Positions 22,240-30,916 of a DNA stretch of 64,000 bases are shown piece after piece. A program made the translations under genes and the position numbers. Numbering within the stretch: position 1 is the first letter of the stretch; each line of letters starts with the position of its first letter. Source of the DNA: Siphonodentalium dalli (taxonomy: Eukaryota > Mollusca > Scaphopoda > Gadilida > Siphonodentaliidae); contig CP136063.1 of assembly GCA_032622095.1 (NCBI GenBank), positions 270,809,426 through 270,873,425 of the forward strand, written 5' to 3'. The notes under the pieces were generated by a model. That model worked only from the letters and a program-made list of their open reading frames with translations. It made no database searches and was not told the DNA's origin.

Positions 22240-23899
22240 ATGGGAGATAACAGTACAACCAGTGGTGACTTAATTGATCTGGACATTCACACACAAGCGC
22301 CAAGTAGCGAGTCAATTGAAAATCATAAATTGATACCGGGAATGGATCCGTAGTCAGTTATCGAACTTCTCTCTTCCAATATTGAAGAATACAACTCCAG
22401 TGAATATACTCTATACGTTATGTGGGCAATGGACTGTCTGCATAGCTGTACCAAAGACAAATTTGTATCCCTGCTAGAATGTGGTTGTCGTGAAAATTCC
22501 TTCAAACTGGATCTGATTCGTTTGGCTATTTTCACTGAGTGTAATAAACTGTCATCGTTTCCATTTGAGCAAACTGCAACACTCAAACGCAGAGTTAAAT
22601 CATCCGGTGATACTGTACCAAAAAAACTTTCGAATGATATCTTCAACCTGCTATACTATCGTTTAGAGGAACATCCCGAATGCCTACAAGATCTCGTCTC
22701 AACTTCATCCAAAAGTTCAAAATCTCAGTCAGCAGTGTCGACTGCCATGAACAAAGATCAATCTACTGGTAGTAACGACGGATGGAGTCTAAAGATCCTA
22801 ATCGATTACTCTATTCAGAGTAAAGCTGACATTCGAAATTTAAAAGGTCGTGTCCAATCAGCTGAACATACTATTAACGAAACACTACCAAAGTTGAAGG
22901 CAAAACAAGATTCACTTGAAAACAAACTGATCTGCATTGATAAAAATGTGCAACAATTTCGGACAGCTGTTGACGAATGTTCATCAGCGGCAATTTCAGC
23001 GCAAACGGCAGTAGAGCGATTGCAGGATGAGAAATATGACGGTACCACTCGACTTAAAAATGATCTCAAAACTGTAAAACAGGATATTGTTGACTTGTCC
23101 GATTCGGTGCTGAAGTCTATAAACCAAAATAAGGCAATCACTGGTGCTATAGGCTCACTTAAAGGGGAACTTAAAAATGTGCAAACAAAACAAACAACTG
23201 TGAAATGTGATTGCGCGAGTAAATGCGAAAATATGTGCAACAATACCCTATCTAAATTCATGGACTCAATGGTGAAAGAATTTGAAATTTACACCGGAAA
23301 ATTATTTGAAGCAGTGATGAAGGATAACAACAACAGATATACATTCCGACCCTCCGGTGTTTTATCAAAGCCTCCAACTAAATATACCCCCAGCGTTCAC
23401 AACGATAGGCGCGATCACAACTTTTCTCTCCCAACCAGCATCCCTGGCTCGCCTGCTGAGTCAGCCAGAGGCAATAACACACCACCAAATACTGTGAGAG
23501 AGGATAAAAACTCTCATTCTAGAAATGTAAGTTCCGACAACCAAAGTGAACGTTCAACTGACCCTCATGAAGACAAAACTTATGATCCTCTGCGCGACCG
23601 GAAAAGGGTTCTTCTATAACAGGAATGAAACTCCCTTGACAACTACACGCTATTTCATTGAAGGAGTTTTTGACAATGTCGACTTGAGAAAGGTGGCAAG
23701 CTTCTTAAGGAACAGAGATGTCAAATTTTCAATAATTCGAATTATTAACACCATAAACGGATTCTCTACACTCAGAATAAACATTTCGACAGAAAACGAA
23801 TCCACAGTGGAAGCGCCTGGTTTCTGGCCGAAAGGTGTTACTTGCCGACCATGGGGGCTAAGTCCCCGTTATGTGGAACAAAGTAATGATTGCTTCTAA
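22240..23899 (+). pseudogene. LINE ORF1 (nucleic-acid-binding, coiled-coil protein), broken
   Basis: The frame opens with ATG at 22240 and is stopped by TAG at 22351. It is open again through ATG 22420 to 23619 (399 codons). Residues ~120-255 of that stretch are heptad-rich and probably coiled coil. A cysteine cluster (CDCASKCENMC, near residue 263) follows, then a Ser/Pro/Asn-rich linker. A +1 shift near 23590-23620 leads into a second frame to 23899 with an RRM-like stretch (TTRYFIEGVFDNVDL) and FWPKGVTCRPWG, a tail I associate with LINE ORF1 C-termini. The role in an active element would be RNP formation with LINE RNA. Domain calls are by eye. Confidence 0.75.
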
Positions 23900-23955
23900 T
23901 CATAGTGGTTTTGCACAATTATCACCAACTAATTAATTGTTACAAACATTCAGAT

Positions 23956-24215
23956 ATGTTATCGCTTCTCACGTGGAATATGACAGGCGCGTTGTCGTCG
24001 TCAGCTTACTTGCACTTGTTGCTAGATCGGCATAATATCGATATATGTGGTGTTTCTGAACATTGGCTCGGAGAAAAGGACTTGTTCCTATTAGATAATA
24101 TTCATTCCGAATTCGAATCCCACGCTGTAAGTGATTATGCGATGCGGTTACCCTTTCAGCGAGGTCGGCCTAGGGGAGGCGTCGGCCTTATTTGGACCCC
24201 TGCAACGCACTGCAC
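23956..24215 (+). pseudogene. LINE ORF2 endonuclease domain, N-terminal part
   Basis: ATG at 23956 starts MLSLLTWNMTGALSSS. Further on come ICGVSEHWL and GGVGLIW, the early motifs of the exonuclease-endonuclease-phosphatase fold used by CR1/L2/jockey LINEs for target nicking. After GGVGLIW the frame continues with unrelated residues, and RT-type sequence appears in another frame, so the catalytic second half is deleted. Confidence 0.75.
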
Positions 24216-25371
24216 ATTACTTACAAAAGGACTAAATCTGACTTCCGCAGGGAATATCGTAAATGCTCGCAAAATTTTCTTGACGAATGTGTTAACAAGA
24301 TAGATTCTTATGTAGAAATAGATCAAACTTCGTTCTTCAAACTCCTTAATGCAAAACGCGCGCGCCTTGGTACTCAATCGCAGTCATATTTTGTATCTAA
24401 CGATCGTGTCATCAGAGATGACCAGGATATCGCCGACGAATGGATACATTACTACGAATCCATAAATTCAACTCAAATACATGATACCTCATTCAACGAA
24501 TACCATTATTCAAAAGTATCCCAATTCGTATCAAATGAACTTTCCCACAATAATGCATCGGAATTTGATGAACTGTTGTGCTATCCGGTATCGGTCTCTG
24601 AAGTGATATCCGCATACAAATCTCTAAGCAGAAACAAAGGTGCAGGGCATGACTCTTTGAACTATGAACACCTTATCTTTGGAGGTGAACATCTAGCCGG
24701 CTCGCTCGCTCACCTGTTTTCATTGATGTTTGAGTCACGTCACGTTCCGCGCAATGTGAAGGTTGGAATCATATTTTCGCTATATAAAGGCGCACCGAAG
24801 CCCAAAGAGTCTTTTGATAGTTACAGGGCGATAACTCTACTCCCTGTACTGTACAAACTTTTTGAAAGGATTGTATTATCACGTTTGAAGCAAAACGCAC
24901 CAAATAGTATTGCGGTCCATCCCCTGCAAAATGGATTTTTACAAAATATCAATTGCATGGCAACATCATACTTAGTACAATAATGTGTCTCCTATACATC
25001 CAATAACCACAGCAAACTATTTTCTTGCTTCTTGGATGTATGGAAGGCATTTGATACCGTGTGGATCGACGGCCTACTATTCAAATTACACGAACGGAGC
25101 ATCCGGGGGAAAAGCCTAAAAATAATTCATAACCTCCTTACTGGAATGAAATGTTCACTGTTATACAATGGTTACAAATCAAAATGGATTGATGTATTGC
25201 ACGGAACCAGACAAGGAGGTACATTATCTCCGATTTTCTACACCATTGACATTGATCAAATACTGTATGATCTTGAGCGCTCGGCATTTTGGGCTAAACA
25301 TTGGTGGAATAAACGTATGTTGCCCAACTCATGCGGATGATATGTTGTTAATGTCATTAACAGCATGTTGA
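24192..25371 (+). pseudogene. LINE ORF2 reverse transcriptase, truncated, copy A
   Basis: Frame 24192-24983 holds the fingers region (AGHDSLNYEHLIFGG, VGIIFSLYKGAPKP, YRAITLLPVLYKLFERIV). A TAA at 24981 interrupts it. The same frame resumes with motif A (DVWKAFDTVW, first catalytic Asp), then GTRQGGTLSPIFY. A +1 shift near 25290 is needed to reach motif C (THADDMLLMS, in place of the usual YADD). The frame ends at 25371, so thumb and C-terminal domains are missing. Confidence 0.85.
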
Positions 25372-25637
25372 ATAAGAATTAAGGCAATATCTTTAATTTA
25401 GTTTTGTATTCTTCTTATGCATAAAAGCCTTTTTTCCTCTATGTTTACATTTTGTTTTCTGATATCGCGGTTTTCCCACGTTTTTCAGTCAATTTAAGTT
25501 GCCATGATGTAATCATGCATTCCTGTATAAAATATGCTTTTGCCTGTGGCAATTCATGTATTTGTATATATGTTTACAATTTATTGTAAGTTTGTATCGA
25601 ACTCTTCAAATATGGAGGATAATAAAGATATATACCA

Positions 25638-26116
25638 GGCTTGCGTGTTTTAAAAATATGTGTAACCTATTTTTCGTTCGCCTGGTTTGTGCTCAGGAAA
25701 CCCTAGTCGAAAAATGTACGGGATATAATGTATAGTCAATTTTGGACTATAATGCAATCCATACCATAGGTTTATAGCAGAAGAGTTACACAAACTGTTA
25801 TAATCACTACAACTGGTATTATTAACTACTGTACAGATGGAAAAATCATTGAACTACCGTAATAGCTGATAATGTCTTGTTTTGGGTCTTGATTGAGCAA
25901 AATTTAAAGTGAGAACTAGTTATCGGGAGACCTGCATTTATAAAACTTAAGCACGACCTGTTTTGTTCAGGAAATTTTCATTTTAGATAACATCCAATCG
26001 AAATGAATGGTCGTTCGCCTCAAATGTGCAGGCCTGCCGACCGCCGAATGACCACAAACGACTGACAATAAACGACCGACAAACGATGAGGATGACAGTA
26101 AACTAATCTGATTTAT
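25638..26116. other. Unassigned DNA between LINE copy A and the foldback
   Basis: No gene seen. Near 26035-26095 a stretch rich in GACCGAC/AAACGAC short repeats resembles the 21590-21800 region. Confidence 0.4.
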
Positions 26117-26276
26117 TAATATACCAATAACATGATTTTTATAGCGTTATGGTTTATTAACGACCCGACAGGGATGATTAACAGCCCGAGGGCCTAGGCC
26201 CGAGATGGAGTTAATCATTCCTGGAGGGCTGTTAAGAAACCAAGGTTCCCGACAAACTCATGTTATTACTATTATT
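26117..26276. mobile_element. Foldback/MITE-like hairpin in unit 1
   Basis: The outer arms are TAATATACCAATAACATGA and TCATGTTATTACTATTATT. Inside, GGTTTATTAACGACCC pairs imperfectly with GGGCTGTTAAGAAACC, and GATGATTAACAGCCC with a GGAGTTAATCATTCC-like stretch. The centre is GAGGGCCTAGGCCCGAG. The whole ~160 bp could fold as one imperfect hairpin. It recurs in unit 2. Confidence 0.6.
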
Positions 26277-27540
26277 TCCACACCGCCCTCGTGTGGTCAC
26301 GTGATCGGCGACTTTACCGACAGCACGCGTTAATGAAAACAAAGCTTCTTTAGCGCCCGCTTCTGTTCAACTTCACCTTAAAATTATAGAATCTTAACGT
26401 GCGGGTAACATACTGTTTATCTACTAGAGAACACCCTCTAAAGTGGTGAAGAATATTAAGTAATAGCGTTAACGTTGGAATCAACATAAATATATCTGCA
26501 TGAATTTGAACTGAATACACATGTTAATGTATGATTGATCTGTTGCAATTTGAAAACAGAAACAAATCTTTTTCAGTTCTAAATCAAATAATGATTTAAT
26601 TAATGATAAGCAAAAACATGTGTAAACTTTGATTAGAGAACAAACTCAATAATGCCTCCAGGCTCTAGTCCAGAGTGCAATAATCATGACACAAACACAG
26701 TTTACACACATGGTGTCATAAAATTGAATACACTTAACATTGAATTGACTGCTCATCGTGTAACTGTGGTATACAATAATCTATAAAATCCTAAAAAAAG
26801 CAATCCAACAACATTCATTGTTGCAAATTTCATGAAACACAGGTCAATCACTCTTTCATTTTTTCAATTTCATGCCATGTCGGCCTTGACCTGTTAACCT
26901 TGTAGTGAATAAATCGTTGTGCACACTATAAAGTGTTTGTCGACGCCGATTCCGGCTCTGAATAAAAGTGCAATGTCGCGTTTCTTCGTTGTTTCTCAGT
27001 GGGTGTGAATGCGATTTGGTACATGTATGTGTGTCCGGGTTGGGACATGGCTGATTGATTACCGTACATGCACATTCGATTTGTTTTTTAATTTACAAAT
27101 TTCGCATAGAAGATTTGTTTACAATCGAGATGGCTAATCATATACTGTGCCACGGTAATATTTCACCGAATGCCATGTTATCAAACTAGAAAGGCTGTGA
27201 TTAATCCTCGATTAATCTATTATTTTATTGAGTCTCTGAGTGACTCAGTGAGAACAATTAAAAAGTTATCATCGGCAATCGTTGTTGTTGTTGTTGTATG
27301 TAAATTCCTCCGTTGTCTTCGGAGCACGCTGCTCTCGCGACACAGGTTGAAAAATAGGTAATACAGTTGGCACCGCGCACACATTTGACACATTAATACT
27401 AATGTGAATTGCCACTGTCATGAAGCAGAACGTCCTTTGTATAATTTGAAACACAGTCGATGTCGAATTAAGATCGAATTTACGGAAATGGTCTTTCCAT
27501 ATCTCCATATGTACAGTTATCTCCCTTCACAAACAGACAG
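26277..27540. other. Unassigned DNA left of the LTR insertion
   Basis: AT-rich. The ORFs around 27170-27604 have no domain. There is a short GTT microsatellite at 27280-27297. I see no gene. Confidence 0.45.
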
Positions 27541-27544
27541 TAAG

Positions 27545-28036
27545 TGTCCGATAGTACAGAAGATGTCGGTTGATATACAATTATGTTCCCAGTTATTGCT
27601 ATAACGTATTGTACAGATAAACACAGCACATCGAGATATAACTAATAGAATAGATACAATCATAATTATCAAGATCATATTCTAAATTGGATGTGACATG
27701 TACTACCATCTTATGTGTTGGAAGTATCAGACCACGATCGTTCCACCATACCGATGGCATGATACACGTCACATGGTAGGTGTATCATATACATCATACC
27801 TTATTAGGATGCATGATATTATACACCATACGTTGTAATAACTACTGGCGTCGAGAGATACGAAGAACGACTCTCTCTCCATCAGCCGATCAGACTAGAC
27901 CTCTTTTACCGATGCTCCTGCTGTGTTTATCACTATGACTTATACACATATAAAGTTATCAAAAGCTACGGACAGTTATTGTTATCAATGTTCCCGACAC
28001 GGCCAATTCAACATCTAAACCCTAGACACCGGGACA
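27545..28036 (+). repeat. 5' LTR
   Basis: 492 bp with TGTCC...GGACA inverted tips. Differences from the 3' LTR: GATG/GATT near the start, TTATG/TTATA in the middle, and two near the end (TATAAAG/TATCAAG; CTACG/CTACA). Confidence 0.97.
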
Positions 28037-28331
28037 ATGGTGCCGTAGCAGTAAACCAGAACTTGTGTTTCGTCACGGAATGGTGCTCGTGAGCTTGGAA
28101 CCAGAACTTGTGTTTTCGTTCATACGTGAGTACTTACTATACCAACCAGGACGTTTCTTTTGATCTAATAATTCAAATTACATAAACGCAATACCCGCAC
28201 TATGGTCTAGAGCAATTCTGTAATGTCACAATTAGAATGTGCATGTGCCAACCCAACTCAAATTATTCATTTCTTATATACCTGCAATTTTGCCTTTTCT
28301 ATTCCCAATTACTTTAGTAATTAAAATCAAG
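28037..28331 (+). other. Retrotransposon leader between LTR and gag
   Basis: It contains the primer site and two copies of ACCAGAACTTGTGTTT. A GTGAGT at about 28125 could act as a splice donor, but this is speculative. The frame upstream of ATG 28332 is open from GTG 28239 but lacks an ATG. Confidence 0.5.
28038..28046 (+). other. Primer binding site, best fit tRNA-His
   Basis: One base after the LTR the sequence reads TGGTGCCGT. This is complementary to a tRNA 3' end ACGGCACCA, which fits eukaryotic tRNA-His for 9 nt. Beyond this the match stops, so the primer assignment is tentative. Confidence 0.65.
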
Positions 28332-29534
28332 ATGAATATGACACAAAGTCACCTTTCCTGTCCTTCCTTTTCGGATGACGTTAATTATAGTAGCGCCCAA
28401 ATTGATGGAGAGATAGAGCGAATGCGATCTATTTTGCATGAAACCCATGAAAATCACGAGGTACGAAACGCAAATGACAGCGTCGTACTAGATCGCATTT
28501 CCACACAATTGGGTCATTTTAATAGTGCAATAGACCAACAGTTGGACGCCACACGCATTTCGTCAGCAATTCAGATGGCAACTGGTGTGACAAATGTTAT
28601 CACCCCTTTTTCGGGAGACCCTAAATCTTTTCTTGAATGGACCAACGAATTATATCGTTATGGCCAAGCAATTGCTGCGACTGATCAAACATTAATTAAA
28701 TTTGCTCTGCAGACCAGCAGAGGTTCAGTTTTCGAATTTTTAACTCAGTTCACACAAGAACGCATAAATGCCGATGGTGTGATCAGAAGTACATGGGCAG
28801 AAATCAAGCAGGAATTAAAAGTTCGATATAGCGAAGCAAAAGATAACAGAGATGCGCTCCTTATTTTTCAAGCAGCACAGCAAACACCTGACGAATCTGT
28901 ACAAGTTTTTTCTGATAGATTACGATCATTAGCGATCGATGTGTATGGGCTAGTAAATATTCGACAAAAAGTCGCCCAATTATATATGTGTGAACAATTC
29001 ATCACAGGATTAAAGAGTAAATTATTGAGAGATAAACTTTTGCGAGAAGATCCACAGACCTTAAATCAAGCAACTGATCTCGCTTTAAGAGAATATACCA
29101 TTCAACACCGATTACAGTCTTATTATAGCCAGAATAATAAGAATACTGATCGTAATTATCGATCATTTCGTGATATTAATTATTCTAGTAGGGAAGGCAA
29201 TAAATTTCATGGACGGAACACTGGTAATACATTTAATGCGCCCGCCACACCAGAAAGACGATGGCCAAGGTATTTACAGGGTAGAAATTCATTTAGCTCA
29301 TGTTATTCGAATAATAATCAGCGCCCACGGATTGGATCATATTCTAAACAAAATAGATATGATAACACGCGAAGTTGGCCTAATGTTCAACATATACGAC
29401 AATCACGGACTTCTATGTTTAATCCACAGACCCAAGCATTTCAATTATTATGCCGATATTGTTGGAAATCTGGACATAATATCACATGGTGTCGAAGACG
29501 TTTGGATGAAATGAATAAACATTATTTAAACTAA
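28332..29534 (+). CDS. Gag polyprotein of the Ty3/Gypsy element
   Basis: Structural protein that would form the virus-like particle and package element RNA. I chose ATG 28332 (MNMTQSHLSC, 400 codons) because the 31 codons upstream begin only at a GTG. Residues ~70-260 match the retrotransposon Gag capsid-like fold (ITPFSGDPKSFLEW and a QTPDESVQVFSDRL-like region). Residues ~275-370 are basic, Arg/Asn-rich. A CCHC zinc knuckle CRYCWKSGHNITWC lies at residues 374-387, typical of nucleocapsid. The gene stops at TAA 29532-29534, directly after a TTTAAAC slippery heptamer. The frame is intact. Confidence 0.93.
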   Translation: MNMTQSHLSCPSFSDDVNYSSAQIDGEIERMRSILHETHENHEVRNANDSVVLDRISTQLGHFNSAIDQQLDATRISSAIQMATGVTNVITPFSGDPKSFLEWTNELYRYGQAIAATDQTLIKFALQTSRGSVFEFLTQFTQERINADGVIRSTWAEIKQELKVRYSEAKDNRDALLIFQAAQQTPDESVQVFSDRLRSLAIDVYGLVNIRQKVAQLYMCEQFITGLKSKLLRDKLLREDPQTLNQATDLALREYTIQHRLQSYYSQNNKNTDRNYRSFRDINYSSREGNKFHGRNTGNTFNAPATPERRWPRYLQGRNSFSSCYSNNNQRPRIGSYSKQNRYDNTRSWPNVQHIRQSRTSMFNPQTQAFQLLCRYCWKSGHNITWCRRRLDEMNKHYLN

Positions 29535-30916
29535 AACATTCCACCCAGAGCGGAGCATCTGAGTGGAATCGTGTAAAAAGCAAGAATAATAATCAAGCTA
29601 ACGCTCCATCATGGAATAAATGGCATGCACACAGAACAAACGGGAAAGAATTATGTTGGCATAAATCACATAGAGATGGTAAAAATAATGTTCACAGGCC
29701 ATTTCATCAAAGCTTACCGCATATAAATAAAAATAAAATATCCGCGCCCGTGAAAACAAGAGCTCCATACACATCGCATAAGCCTTACGATAAGCCTTAC
29801 GATCATAAACAAACACCACCGGTGATACAACACCAGAAAAATATTAAATCAAATTTATCAATTCCGGAATATCAAAATAATTCAAACTTAATGAAAGGCA
29901 TAAATGCACAAGTGGCATCATCGATATTGATTACCATAGGCACACAAAAATATCGAGCCATTCTGGATAGCGGAGCCGATATCAGTTTATGTTCATTAAA
30001 ATTTTATAACAATTTAAAATATAAACCGCAAATGCAAGAAACGCAGTTTCATGCAACATCTGCAAGTGGAGATGCACTAACCATAAATGGTTTCATCATA
30101 TTAAATTTCCACTTTAATAAATTAAAGGTCTCACATAAATTCTATGTGTGCTCAAACATGCATCGATCTTTATTGATCGGCAGAGATTTTCTCAGTGGAA
30201 ACGGCGCCAGACTATACTTCGACCGCCAAATAATGAAGATTCGCGGAACAATCATTCCGCTTATACAAGATATTCACGTTGCAAGCTTGGTCAGAATACA
30301 GTCTGCCCATGTTATTCCACCAAAGACAACGATATTAACGAAAGCGCGTATAATTGGAGGTAATAAATTGTTTGCCACGAAATTTCTGCAGGTGGAACCA
30401 ATAGACGAAGGGTTTATGGGAAATGAACCTGGGTTGACAGCCGAATATACTGCAAGCACTAACAGCGATAGTATACCTGTACTCATAAGCAATTACACAG
30501 ATAAGCATTTTAATTTGCGACGTGGGTGTATTGTCGGCAGGGTGTCTGCTGTAAGGTGTGTGGAAACACCTCATCCGAATAACAATGAAATAAAAGAACA
30601 GATTAACTTGGATGATGTACAAGTTCCCGATTCATTTAGGGACGATTTAATACCACTAATTCGAAATAATAGTGATATTTTCGCTACAAAATTAACCGAA
30701 TTAGGATGTACCATGGCTGTCACCATGAAGATTCCCACGGGGGACCACCCACCAATAAGGTTAATGCCTTATCGATGCCCATTAAAAAAGCGTGAAATTC
30801 TTAGTGAAAAAATTGATGAATTATTACAAGCAAAAATAATTTCACCAGCCCCAGCAAATGAATGGTCATTTCCGTGTATGGTTCTAAAAAAAAGGATGAT
30901 TCATATCGTTTTATAG
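29480..30916 (+). CDS. Pol, first frame: protease and start of reverse transcriptase
   Basis: This frame is -1 relative to gag and overlaps its last 55 bases. There is no ATG near its start, so expression by frameshifting fits. The aspartic protease motif ILDSGADISL is encoded near 29957-29985 (catalytic Asp codon at 29966), and LIGRDFLSG near 30174, both typical of retropepsins. From about 30700 the N-terminal fingers of RT begin (MPYRCPLKKREI). The frame ends at TAG 30914 because the rest of RT lies in another frame; the switch point is the A8 run at 30886-30893. Confidence 0.88.
29525..29569 (+). promoter_or_regulatory. Programmed -1 ribosomal frameshift signal at the gag-pol junction
   Basis: TTTAAAC at 29525-29531 is in the gag frame as T TTA AAC, the canonical X XXY YYZ form, and is followed at once by the gag stop. 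After a 6-nt spacer a hairpin is visible: ATTCCAC (29538-29544) pairs with GTGGAAT (29563-29569), and CAGA (29546-29549) with TCTG (29558-29561), leaving one C/A mismatch and an 8-nt loop. GGAGC in the loop (29552-29556) could pair with GCTCC at 29603-29607 as a pseudoknot. The -1 frame is open from 29480 through protease, so a -1 slip here fuses Gag to Pol. Confidence 0.85.

Larger units (their letters stand above)
22240..25637 (+). mobile_element. Decayed CR1/L2-like non-LTR retrotransposon, copy A
   Basis: Order: ORF1 (coiled coil plus RNA-binding-like C-terminus), start of an apurinic-type endonuclease, reverse transcriptase up to the catalytic DD motif, then a short 3' UTR ending near GGATAATAAAGATATATAC. 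Relative to a full element it lacks the second half of the endonuclease (junction near 24210) and everything between the RT catalytic box and the 3' UTR (junction near 25370). Stops and frameshifts make it inactive. From about 24088 onward the same sequence recurs at 37693. Confidence 0.85.
24088..27544 (+). repeat. Duplicated unit 1, first part (before the LTR insertion)
   Basis: Matches 37693-41160 in direct orientation. In the RT part I count about 5 differences in ~1,180 bp. One larger difference is an 8-bp insertion in unit 2 near 41120 (AAGTACAG). It contains the LINE 3' half, a foldback at 26117-26276 and otherwise unassigned AT-rich DNA. Confidence 0.93.

Noticed and set aside
22815-23261. 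148-codon minus-strand ORF opposite LINE ORF1
   Set aside because: Shadow of the coding strand; the plus-strand frame has the coiled-coil pattern and the LINE context.
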